Shown here in pieces: positions 6,225-10,299 of a DNA stretch of 10,299 bases (position 1 is its first letter; the number at the start of each line of letters is the position of its first letter). The DNA is from an uncultured beta proteobacterium (GTDB taxonomy: Bacteria > Pseudomonadota > Gammaproteobacteria > Burkholderiales > Burkholderiaceae): NCBI GenBank assembly GCA_903930665.1, contig CAIYZI010000126.1, positions 1 to 10,299 of the forward strand, read 5' to 3'. Both the position numbers and the translations under genes were made by a program. The notes under the pieces are model-generated. The model was not told where the DNA came from. It did not search any database and was given only the letters and a program-made list of their open reading frames with translations.

Positions 6225-6247
6225 ACCTAATCCCAAATTGTTAAAGA
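6222..6247 (-). repeat. Right arm of 26-bp imperfect inverted repeat
   Basis: On the minus strand it begins TCTTTAACAATTTGGGAT and ends in GTTTA, inverted against 5585-5610 (23 of 26). It begins exactly at the TAA of the two-TM gene and merges with the boxA at 6238-6250. A 5-bp hairpin (GGTTT/AAACC, 6214-6227) straddles the stop codon but has no U run. Confidence 0.85.
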
Positions 6248-6250
6248 GCG
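6238..6250 (-). promoter_or_regulatory. boxA-like antitermination site in the pL leader
   Basis: Minus strand CGCTCTTTAACAA. It matches the enterobacterial rrn boxA (TGCTCTTTAACAA) at 12 of 13 positions and the CGCTCTT core of lambdoid nut sites. BoxA RNA binds NusB/NusE and supports processive antitermination. It lies about 140 bases after the predicted pL start, as expected for a nutL-type site. I see no clear boxB hairpin directly next to it, so it may work as in rRNA operons, without an N-type RNA hairpin. Confidence 0.6.
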
Positions 6251-6370
6251 TTACTGCTTAAATTTGCTACTTAGCAAGCTTCTTACTTGTGGCCAAAGCC
6301 GTATTTCAGAAGCACACAGCACCATGAGTCTTTGGTTTGCTCCCCATTTGCCTCGGCTCACACTCGTCAT
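6251..6370 (-). CDS. 39-aa ORF at the start of the pL transcript (doubtful)
   Basis: Frame MTSVSRGKWGANQRLMVLCA then SEIRLWPQVRSLLSSKFKQ, starting about 20 bases after the predicted pL start and stopping immediately before boxA. It is basic (several Arg/Lys) and stands where a small antiterminator could be, but it has no Shine-Dalgarno and no resemblance to lambda N that I can see. The opposite strand is also open for 34 codons here, which lowers confidence. The same stretch can fold: GCTCCCC and GGGGGC at 6339-6382 can pair. Confidence 0.15.
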   Translation of the reverse strand: MTSVSRGKWGANQRLMVLCASEIRLWPQVRSLLSSKFKQ

Positions 6371-6396
6371 TTGGGGGCTGCGTTGCTATAGGTGTA

Positions 6397-6425
6397 ACTT
6401 TAGCAAATGCTATATATCAAGTCAA
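6397..6425 (-). promoter_or_regulatory. Leftward early promoter pL
   Basis: Minus strand: -35 TTGACT (6425-6420), 17-base spacer, -10 TAAAGT (6402-6397), predicted start near 6390. The same two hexamers with the same spacing form pR at 9902-9930, and the spacers share TATAGC and TTTGC. It would drive the recombination operon beginning at 5476 through a leader of about 0.9 kb. Two 12-bp operators overlap its -10 and abut its -35, so repressor binding should block it. Confidence 0.8.
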
Positions 6426-6448
6426 TAGCAAATGCTAAATATTTGCTA
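6401..6448. promoter_or_regulatory. OL: repressor operator sites
   Basis: Two perfect copies of the palindrome TAGCAAATGCTA at 6401-6412 and 6426-6437, with centres 25 bp apart, the same distance as between the two strong OR sites. A half-site TTTGCTA follows at 6442-6448, possibly a degenerate third operator. They belong to the same TAGCNNNNGCTA family as the three OR sites, so the CI-like (and the Cro-like) protein of this window is the expected ligand. Confidence 0.8.
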
Positions 6449-6484
6449 TGATCTGCCTAGGGGATTCCCTGATTGGGTTAAAAG

Positions 6485-6572
6485 ATGCAAGCATTTAATT
6501 CATTTTTAATGCTTGCATAATTGGAAATTAATATTTAATATGCAAGCATCAACAATAAAAAGGTGCTTGCAT
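6485..6572 (+). promoter_or_regulatory. Four 10-bp palindromes and promoter before the P63C gene
   Basis: ATGCAAGCAT or its reverse complement occurs at 6485-6494, 6509-6518 and 6540-6549, and GTGCTTGCAT at 6563-6572 overlaps the start codon. The first two form an 11-bp inverted repeat. A promoter fits between them: -35 TTGCAT (6513-6518), 17 bases, -10 TAATAT (6536-6541), start near 6548. Sites 2 and 3 cover the -35 and the start, so the ligand should repress. The motif differs from the OL/OR operators, implying a second regulator, perhaps the P63C protein itself. Confidence 0.65.
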
Positions 6573-7533
6573 GAAAACAACAAAATCAAATCCCAGCAAG
6601 TCTGCTGGTGGGATAGCTAGATCAGCGGCTTTATCTTCTGAGGATAAAAAATCCATAGCTAAAAAAGGGGCTTTAGCAAGGTGGGGCGCAAAAGCAACCC
6701 ATAAAGGAAATTTCAAAGATGATTTTGGGATTGATGTGGATTGCTACGTCTTGGACGATATTAAAAAGACCGCCGTTATTACTCAGCTTGGCATGGGTCA
6801 GACCCTTGGAATGGGTAGCGGCGGTAGCCGACTTCCGAGATTTGTTTTTAATAAAACAATGTCTAGCTATATCTGGCCAGAATTGCGAGAAAAACTAGAA
6901 AATCCTATTGTTTTTCAATTAGTTAGTTCTGGCCAAATTGCTAGCGGGAAAGCTAATGGTTACGATGTTACTGTGCTGATAGATGTTTGCAAAGCAGTTA
7001 TAAAAGCTGAATCAGATGGAAAAATAAAGAAAGATTCTAATGTAGCTAAACAAGCTCATGTAATCGTAAACGCATCAGCAAAAGCCGGTATTGAGGGGCT
7101 CGTTTACGCTCTGGCTGGGTACGATAGAACAAAAGAAGAAGTTATTGAGGCATACAAGCTATATGTTAGAGAAGAAGCTAGGGAGTATGAGAGGGAGTTT
7201 GTCCCAGAGCTTTATGAGCAATGGCATAGGCTTTATAACTTGCCAAAACCAGTTAGAGGAAGGCCTTGGGAGTTTAGATTTTTAACTATAGATCATATTT
7301 ACACCCCTTTGGCAAAAAGCAATGGTAAGGTATTTAAGTTGGCAAAAAACTCCAAGCAAGAAAATGGGGACACAAATTCCAAGATTCACCAATTCTTATC
7401 TGAAATTGGTGTAAAGGCACTTAGAACGCAAGTCGGAAAAATTTTAGGTATTGCAACTGTCTCTGAAAATAGAGAGGAATACGAGAAATTTATAAATGAA
7501 AAAGTTTTTGGTCAAAAATCTTTAGGTATATAA
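6571..7533 (+). CDS. P63C-domain phage protein, 320 aa
   Basis: Residues 1-40 are a basic, Ala/Lys-rich segment (SAGGIARSAALSSEDKKSIA, KKGALARWG), a typical N-terminus of this family. Residues about 65-180 form a conserved region: ITQLGMGQTLGMGSGGSRLP, then PIVFQLVSSGQIASGKANGY, VLIDVCKAVIKAE, and KAGIEGLVYALAGYD. Residues about 195-300 are the P63C domain (PWEFRFLTIDHIYTPLAK, NSKIHQFLSEIGVKALRTQV, GKILGIA). The family occurs in phages and mobile elements and has no established biochemical function; a nucleic-acid or regulatory role is often assumed. It occupies the first position after OL, where lambda carries rexB, but points rightward and has its own promoter with four palindromes. AAGGTG lies 5 bases before ATG. 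A terminator follows 3 bases after the stop. Confidence 0.85.
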   Translation: MKTTKSNPSKSAGGIARSAALSSEDKKSIAKKGALARWGAKATHKGNFKDDFGIDVDCYVLDDIKKTAVITQLGMGQTLGMGSGGSRLPRFVFNKTMSSYIWPELREKLENPIVFQLVSSGQIASGKANGYDVTVLIDVCKAVIKAESDGKIKKDSNVAKQAHVIVNASAKAGIEGLVYALAGYDRTKEEVIEAYKLYVREEAREYEREFVPELYEQWHRLYNLPKPVRGRPWEFRFLTIDHIYTPLAKSNGKVFKLAKNSKQENGDTNSKIHQFLSEIGVKALRTQVGKILGIATVSENREEYEKFINEKVFGQKSLGI

Positions 7534-7536
7534 AAC

Positions 7537-7560
7537 AAAGCCCCATAAGGGGATTTTTTA
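7537..7560. terminator. Bidirectional intrinsic terminator
   Basis: A hairpin CCCC-ATAA-GGGG is followed on the plus strand by ATTTTTTA and preceded by AAAG, whose complement gives CTTTGTTTT on the minus strand. It sits between the convergent P63C gene and the small membrane gene at 7571-7864 and can end both. Confidence 0.75.
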
Positions 7561-7570
7561 TTTGGTTTAG

Positions 7571-7864
7571 CTACTCTTCAAGAATTGCAATTAACCCAAA
7601 GAATCCCGCAACTGACATAGTTAATGCGCTAGAGTCAGTTATAAGATCGAGTATTTCTGATGATATTGCGGAGAACACCAATATAAGCAATGGGAAAAGA
7701 GATATTCCATTTGCAAAATCAAACCCTGTTCTTTTTGACTTTAGCGGGTACTGCTTTTTAATTGGTAGCGACTTGATGGAAAATCGCCTATACAAGATGT
7801 AAAGAAATCCGCAAGAAAAAGAACCAACATCAATGACGTTCCCGTCTATTACTGGAAAATGCAA
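7571..7864 (-). CDS. Small membrane protein, 97 aa, start uncertain
   Basis: The frame has no ATG until near its end; the best start is TTG at 7864, without a clear ribosome site. It includes a hydrophobic N-terminal part (VGSFSCGFLYILY), a basic loop (RRFSIKSLPIKKQYPLKSKR) and a strongly hydrophobic region of two likely membrane helices (ISLFPLLILVFSAISSEI and ALTMSVAGFFGLIAIL), ending in EE. It lies in the same frame as the 57-aa gene upstream, separated by a TAG and three sense codons. The two may be coupled genes, one gene split by an amber codon, or linked by readthrough. I recognise no family. Position in the immunity region suggests an accessory, possibly exclusion-related, membrane protein. 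Confidence 0.5.
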   Translation of the reverse strand: MHFPVIDGNVIDVGSFSCGFLYILYRRFSIKSLPIKKQYPLKSKRTGFDFANGISLFPLLILVFSAISSEILDLITDSSALTMSVAGFFGLIAILEE

Positions 7865-7873
7865 AACGAAAGC

Positions 7874-8047
7874 CTAAACAAATAGGTGGAATTTAATTGC
7901 GCCATAGATAGCGCCTATTGCCGTACCAGCGATGCGGGGATCAAAATTAAGATCAAGCCAACCCAAAAAAGCGCCAGCAGTAACACACCCTATTAGAGCT
8001 GCGCCAGCTACAAACCTTAGCTTTTTGATGATGATTTTTGATTTCAT
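7874..8047 (-). CDS. Small two-helix membrane protein, 57 aa
   Basis: Frame MKSKIIIKKLRFVAGAALIG onward. A basic N-terminus (KSKIIIKKLR) precedes a Gly/Ala-rich hydrophobic helix (residues 12-30) and, after the loop DLNFDPR, a second Gly/Ala-rich helix (IAGTAIGAIYGAIKFHLF). The GxxxG-like Gly spacing suits tight helix packing or oligomerisation in the membrane. Positive-inside logic puts the N-terminus in the cytoplasm. No clear Shine-Dalgarno precedes the ATG. It is divergent from the lipoprotein gene, sharing a 110-base spacer, and is followed in the same frame by the 97-aa membrane ORF. Confidence 0.55.
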   Translation of the reverse strand: MKSKIIIKKLRFVAGAALIGCVTAGAFLGWLDLNFDPRIAGTAIGAIYGAIKFHLFV

Positions 8048-8157
8048 GGTGAGATTTTAAACCCGATTTGCATGGCTTGTATATTTTCTGGTTAGTGGTT
8101 TTCGATTCCCTTAAATTGGGGGGTGTAAATTAACGGCCCTTTGGGTATTGTTATTGG

Positions 8158-8640
8158 ATGAAAAAATTACTTATTCCAATATTTATATCCACATTATTTA
8201 CCGGTTGCGCTTCAATTACTGGCACTACGGGTCAAAGCGTTTCAGTTCAAACGAAAAAAGGTGATGAGCAGGTTTCCGGCGCAAATTGTGAGCTTGCAAA
8301 CTCGAAAGGTAAGTGGTTTGTAACAACTCCTGGATCGGTTCCCATTGGCAGATCTAACGATGACTTGCAAGTAACTTGCAAAAAAGATGGAATGGATCAG
8401 GGTGTCGTTAATGTTGTACCTGATACCAAGGGGTCAATGTTTGGAAATATTTTATTTGGCGGCGGGATTGGTGCAATCATTGACCACAACACGGGTGCAG
8501 CTTACGAATATCCAACGCTTATTACCGTTTTAATGGGCGAGATTTCAACGGTTAAAACAGAAAAGGTGGCTTATGACGCTGGAAGCGTTAAATCAGCATC
8601 TAAAGTGAGTAATCCTTCTGTTAATCAAGCGGAAAAGTAG
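8158..8640 (+). CDS. Predicted lipoprotein, 160 aa
   Basis: N-terminus MKKLLIPIFISTLFTGCASI: two Lys, a hydrophobic core and a lipobox LFTGC with Cys17 as the lipidated residue; the +2 residue is Ala, not Asp, so outer-membrane sorting is expected. The mature part has GQSVSVQTKKGDEQVSGANC, then CELANSKGKWFVTTPGSVPI and a hydrophobic Gly-rich segment (GSMFGNILFGGGIGAIIDHN, TGAAYEYP). This is the pattern of a widespread small proteobacterial lipoprotein family of unknown function in which a Gly-rich hydrophobic stretch follows a beta-rich domain. Residues 130-160 are a Lys/Ser-rich tail. The ribosome site is weak. Lipoproteins in this phage position often alter the host surface or receptors, which here is only inference. 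Confidence 0.75.
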   Translation: MKKLLIPIFISTLFTGCASITGTTGQSVSVQTKKGDEQVSGANCELANSKGKWFVTTPGSVPIGRSNDDLQVTCKKDGMDQGVVNVVPDTKGSMFGNILFGGGIGAIIDHNTGAAYEYPTLITVLMGEISTVKTEKVAYDAGSVKSASKVSNPSVNQAEK

Positions 8641-8664
8641 GAATCAAGAAATATTCACGATTTT

Positions 8665-9312
8665 TTACATACCAAAGCTAGACTTTATTTTTTCTTTAAG
8701 TTTTTTGGATTCAATGAAATCCTCATAATCGCTAAGAGAGTATTCTAGGCTCCCATTTTCAATATCAGAATAATATTTTTCTAGAGAAATCTTGCTATAT
8801 TTATTTTTCCAAGTGGATATGGTATTTTTAAATACTGCTCCGCCCATGCTTTGCAAATTTTCTGATTTTATTAATTTTGGTTTGCCAAACTTCTGCAAAA
8901 GCCCAGCATATATGCTTTCATAAGCCCAGCTTTTTGGCCAAATCCAAATTTTGTATAAAACGTATTTTTCGCCTGATAACTGCTTTGAAAACTCAAAACC
9001 ATACGAAGTAGAAACAGTATCTCCAAGGGTTACACCATCCTTCCTACCGGAGTCGCTCCAAAAGCTGCAAGATATAATTTCGGGGCTCTGATTTATACAT
9101 TGTATATTTGAGTTAATGGTTTTTTTTCTAAATGAATCATAGAATGGCTTTGGCATTATGGATCGCGCCTGATCCTTAAACTCATCCAATGTTATCCCTA
9201 GTTTTATCCCCCTAAAATCATATGCGCCACTCTGTTGGCTTATTTCCTGTGACACGCAGTCCACGCTATTCAGAAAAAATAAAATGGCAATAACGGATAG
9301 TATTTTTTTCAT
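8665..9312 (-). CDS. Predicted secreted/periplasmic protein, 215 aa
   Basis: Residues 1-22 are a Sec signal peptide (MKKILSVIAILFFLNSVDCV); the Cys19 context (VDC) is not a lipobox. The mature protein starts near SQEISQQSG and carries YDFRGIKLGITLDEFK (31-46), a motif shared by a broad family of small exported proteins. Cys72 and Cys82 are spaced for a disulphide. Later blocks are WPKSWAYESIYAGLLQKFGK, a Gly-Gly-rich turn (SMGGAVFKNTISTWKN) and a C-terminal helix ending KEKIKSSFGM. It is convergent with the lipoprotein gene (24-base gap) and lies downstream of the repressor in the same direction, with 147 bases between. No ribosome site is evident. It may be made in the lysogen by readthrough from the repressor promoter. 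Confidence 0.7.
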   Translation of the reverse strand: MKKILSVIAILFFLNSVDCVSQEISQQSGAYDFRGIKLGITLDEFKDQARSIMPKPFYDSFRKKTINSNIQCINQSPEIISCSFWSDSGRKDGVTLGDTVSTSYGFEFSKQLSGEKYVLYKIWIWPKSWAYESIYAGLLQKFGKPKLIKSENLQSMGGAVFKNTISTWKNKYSKISLEKYYSDIENGSLEYSLSDYEDFIESKKLKEKIKSSFGM

Positions 9313-9344
9313 GCAAAAACTATATATTGATGGGGATATTTTTA

Positions 9345-9364
9345 AACCCCTAGAATATGGGGTT
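9345..9364. terminator. Possible weak terminator hairpin after the repressor
   Basis: AACCCC (9345-9350) and GGGGTT (9359-9364) pair around an 8-base AT-rich loop. On the minus strand it is followed by TAAAAATAT, not by a U run; on the plus strand by CACTTTTCT. It lies in the 147-base gap between the repressor and the secreted-protein gene. As a terminator it would be leaky. I see nothing else in this gap. Confidence 0.3.
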
Positions 9365-9459
9365 CACTTTTCTACTGCAATGCAATAGGTTATCTAAACA
9401 AGGGCAAGGGGAAGTAAAGAACCTGCGCCATCGGCAAAGACCTGTCTATTTTTCTACGT

Positions 9460-9864
9460 TTACGCTTTTTTACGGGCAGGGGTATGACTTCTGCCATTTG
9501 AGATGGCGTTTACTCTTAATCGCATTGTTTCTATTGCCAAGCTACGCTCTTCGTCATTCGGCAATTTTCTAAATATATCAATAACCTCAACCTCAATATC
9601 TGACAAATTATTATCGGCTTTTTTTGAAATTAATTTGTTTGTATTGATGCTTGACTCTTGCATTACTTCAAACCATCCAGCTTCATACCCAAGTTTTTTT
9701 TCAATTTCTCTGGCAGAAGTATCTTTCATATTGCGATGACCGCTTAACCATTGATTTACTTGTCCAACAGTTAGGCCAACTCGATCTGAAAATGCTTTTT
9801 GTGATCCAGCAAAGCGTTTGTCGGAGTCTATTAGCTCTCTAAGTTTTATGGATCTGTGATTCAT
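9460..9864 (-). CDS. CI-like HTH repressor lacking a protease domain, 134 aa
   Basis: Residues about 8-65 are an XRE-type helix-turn-helix (LRELIDSDKRFAGSQKAFSD, RVGLTVGQVNQWLSGHR, then AREIEKKLGYEAGWFE), the kind found at the N-terminus of many lambdoid CI proteins. The remaining 65 residues include a helical segment (LSDIEVEVIDIFRKLPNDEE, RSLAIETMRL) like a short oligomerisation helix, and a basic tail. There is no S24/LexA peptidase: no cleavage site and no Ser-Lys dyad, while full CI proteins are about 230 aa. It is divergent from the Cro-like gene across three operators and is the expected repressor of pL and pR. No Shine-Dalgarno precedes ATG; a -10-like TAAATT 7-12 bases upstream suggests a leaderless message, as for lambda cI from pRM. 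Confidence 0.8.
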   Translation of the reverse strand: MNHRSIKLRELIDSDKRFAGSQKAFSDRVGLTVGQVNQWLSGHRNMKDTSAREIEKKLGYEAGWFEVMQESSINTNKLISKKADNNLSDIEVEVIDIFRKLPNDEERSLAIETMRLRVNAISNGRSHTPARKKA

Positions 9865-9870
9865 ATTAAT

Positions 9871-9876
9871 AATTTA
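9871..9876 (-). promoter_or_regulatory. Possible pRM -10 for the repressor gene
   Basis: Minus-strand TAAATT at 9876-9871 would place the start at or next to the repressor ATG (9864). No good -35 is visible 17 bases upstream, which fits a promoter needing activation by bound repressor, but the call is weak. A TATATA at 9891-9886 is an alternative -10. Confidence 0.3.
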
Positions 9877-9926
9877 GCATTTGCTTATATAGCTTTTGCT
9901 ATTGACTTTAAATATAGCTTTTGCTA
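9875..9926. promoter_or_regulatory. OR: three repressor operator sites
   Basis: TAGCATTTGCTT (9875-9886), TAGCTTTTGCTA (9890-9901) and TAGCTTTTGCTA (9915-9926). Centres are 15 and 25 bp apart. The last overlaps the first bases of the pR -10, the middle one ends at the -35, and the first sits in front of the repressor gene, an OR3-OR2-OR1 order as in lambda. The imperfect 9875-9886 site is next to the repressor promoter, so it is probably the autoregulatory, Cro-preferred or weaker site. Confidence 0.8.
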
Positions 9927-9930
9927 AAGT
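9902..9930 (+). promoter_or_regulatory. Rightward early promoter pR
   Basis: -35 TTGACT (9902-9907), 17-base spacer, -10 TAAAGT (9925-9930). The hexamers and spacing equal those of pL. The predicted start, 6-8 bases after the -10, coincides with the ATG of the Cro-like gene at 9937, implying a leaderless transcript. Confidence 0.8.
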
Positions 9931-9936
9931 CATAGC

Positions 9937-10167
9937 ATGGACTTAAAAAGCTATATCTCATCTGGTTATGGAAAGGCTAAGGAATTAGCCAGCGAAATTG
10001 GAGTACATCCGTCTTTTTTAAGCCAAATGGTTGGTGGCGATCGCTCTATTTCTCCTGAGCGATGCGTACTTATTGAAAGAGCCACTAACGGCGCAGTAAC
10101 CCGTAAAGATTTACGTCCCAATGATTGGGCTGATATTTGGCCTGAGTTGAATACTGAAGGGGTTTGA
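9937..10167 (+). CDS. Cro-type YdaS-like regulator, 76 aa
   Basis: Single-domain HTH protein: KAKELASEIGVHPSFLSQMV (residues 13-32) is the helix-turn-helix, followed by GGDRSISPERCVLIERAT, NGAVTRKDLRP and a closing DIWPEL. The order 'SPERC..IE.AT.G.VTR.DLRP.DW...WPEL' is diagnostic of the YdaS/Cro-like family, first genes of the rightward operon in many lambdoid prophages. It should bind the OR/OL palindromes and turn down the repressor and early promoters during the lytic choice. Some YdaS members are described as toxin-like, but here the setting is that of cro. No ribosome site: the ATG coincides with the predicted pR start. The cII-like gene follows after 3 bases. Confidence 0.85.
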   Translation: MDLKSYISSGYGKAKELASEIGVHPSFLSQMVGGDRSISPERCVLIERATNGAVTRKDLRPNDWADIWPELNTEGV

Positions 10168-10170
10168 TTT

Positions 10171-10299
10171 ATGTCCATGACTGAATCATCTGCTTATTCG
10201 CTGGAAAGATCGAGAAAGAACCACACAACGATCTTGAACCATCTTTCAGAGATAGGTCAGGTAAGGGTTGCAGAGCAAATCGGATTATCTGAAGGTGAA
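10171..10299 (+). CDS. Phage CII-like transcription activator, partial
   Basis: The first 43 residues are visible before the right edge. After a variable start (MSMTESSAYSLERSRKN) comes HTTILNHLSEIGQVRVAEQI and GLSEGE, the N-terminal half of the CII helix-turn-helix (compare the lambda pattern of a helix, then 'AAAVGVDKSQISRWK'). CII activates repressor-establishment and integrase promoters in lambda. Location directly behind the Cro-like gene is canonical. AAGGGG lies 8 bases before the ATG at 10171; an in-frame ATG two codons later is an alternative. Confidence 0.75.
   Translation, partial: MSMTESSAYSLERSRKNHTTILNHLSEIGQVRVAEQIGLSEGE

Noticed and set aside
6306..6425. 34-codon plus-strand frame starting MSLWFAPHLP
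   Set aside because: No ribosome site, it runs through pL and both operators, and the strand is opposite to early transcription.
9357..9842. Several plus-strand frames opposite the repressor
   Set aside because: They overlap a well-supported HTH repressor on the other strand and have no family features.
9966..10178. Minus-strand frame opposite the Cro-like gene
   Set aside because: The plus-strand protein matches the YdaS/Cro family end to end; the antisense frame has no support.

Overview
The window reads as the early-control (immunity) region and leftward early operon of a lambdoid temperate phage or prophage. The evidence is the gene order: a DNA-recombination operon, a leftward promoter with operators, accessory genes, a CI-like repressor, a divergent operator/promoter, a Cro-type (YdaS-like) gene, then CII. 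Shine-Dalgarno sites, sigma70-like promoters, a lipobox and a NusB-type boxA all point to a Gram-negative host. The modest GC content and protein flavour would suit a freshwater betaproteobacterium (Burkholderiales, for example Polynucleobacter), but this is an impression and not a demonstrated placement.

Layout. (1) Positions 1-5476, minus strand: a very compact operon, mostly joined by 4-base ATGA stop/start overlaps. In transcription order it holds a 29-aa membrane peptide, a pentapeptide-repeat protein, a 55-aa basic protein, a candidate single-strand annealing protein, a YqaJ/lambda-Exo-type nuclease, a frameshifted small gene with a run of nine G, a winged-helix protein, a ribbon-helix-helix protein, two phage hypotheticals, a 30-aa Cys-rich peptide and a DUF551-type protein that runs off the left edge. 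(2) Positions 5477-6397: the long leader between the leftward promoter pL and its first gene. It contains an oppositely oriented two-TM (SLATT-like) gene bounded by 26-bp imperfect inverted repeats, one of which includes a near-perfect boxA. (3) Positions 6397-6448: pL/OL. (4) Positions 6485-9312: an accessory block in the place of lambda rexAB, with a P63C-domain protein under a cluster of four 10-bp palindromes, two small membrane proteins, a lipoprotein and a secreted protein. (5) Positions 9460-10299: the repressor (no protease domain), OR/pR, the Cro-like gene and the start of cII.

How it works together (inference). The repressor would bind the 12-bp palindrome family TAGCNNNNGCTA, present at pL and pR with the same 25-bp centre spacing and the same -35/-10 pair. 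Upon release, pR makes Cro and CII, and pL makes the recombination operon, probably with NusB/boxA-assisted antitermination through a leader of about 0.9 kb. Genes in region 4 and the inverted-repeat cassette are not arranged as parts of the lytic cascade. They look like cargo (morons) that could be expressed in the lysogen, several of them directed to the envelope, which makes them the best candidates for superinfection exclusion or anti-phage functions.
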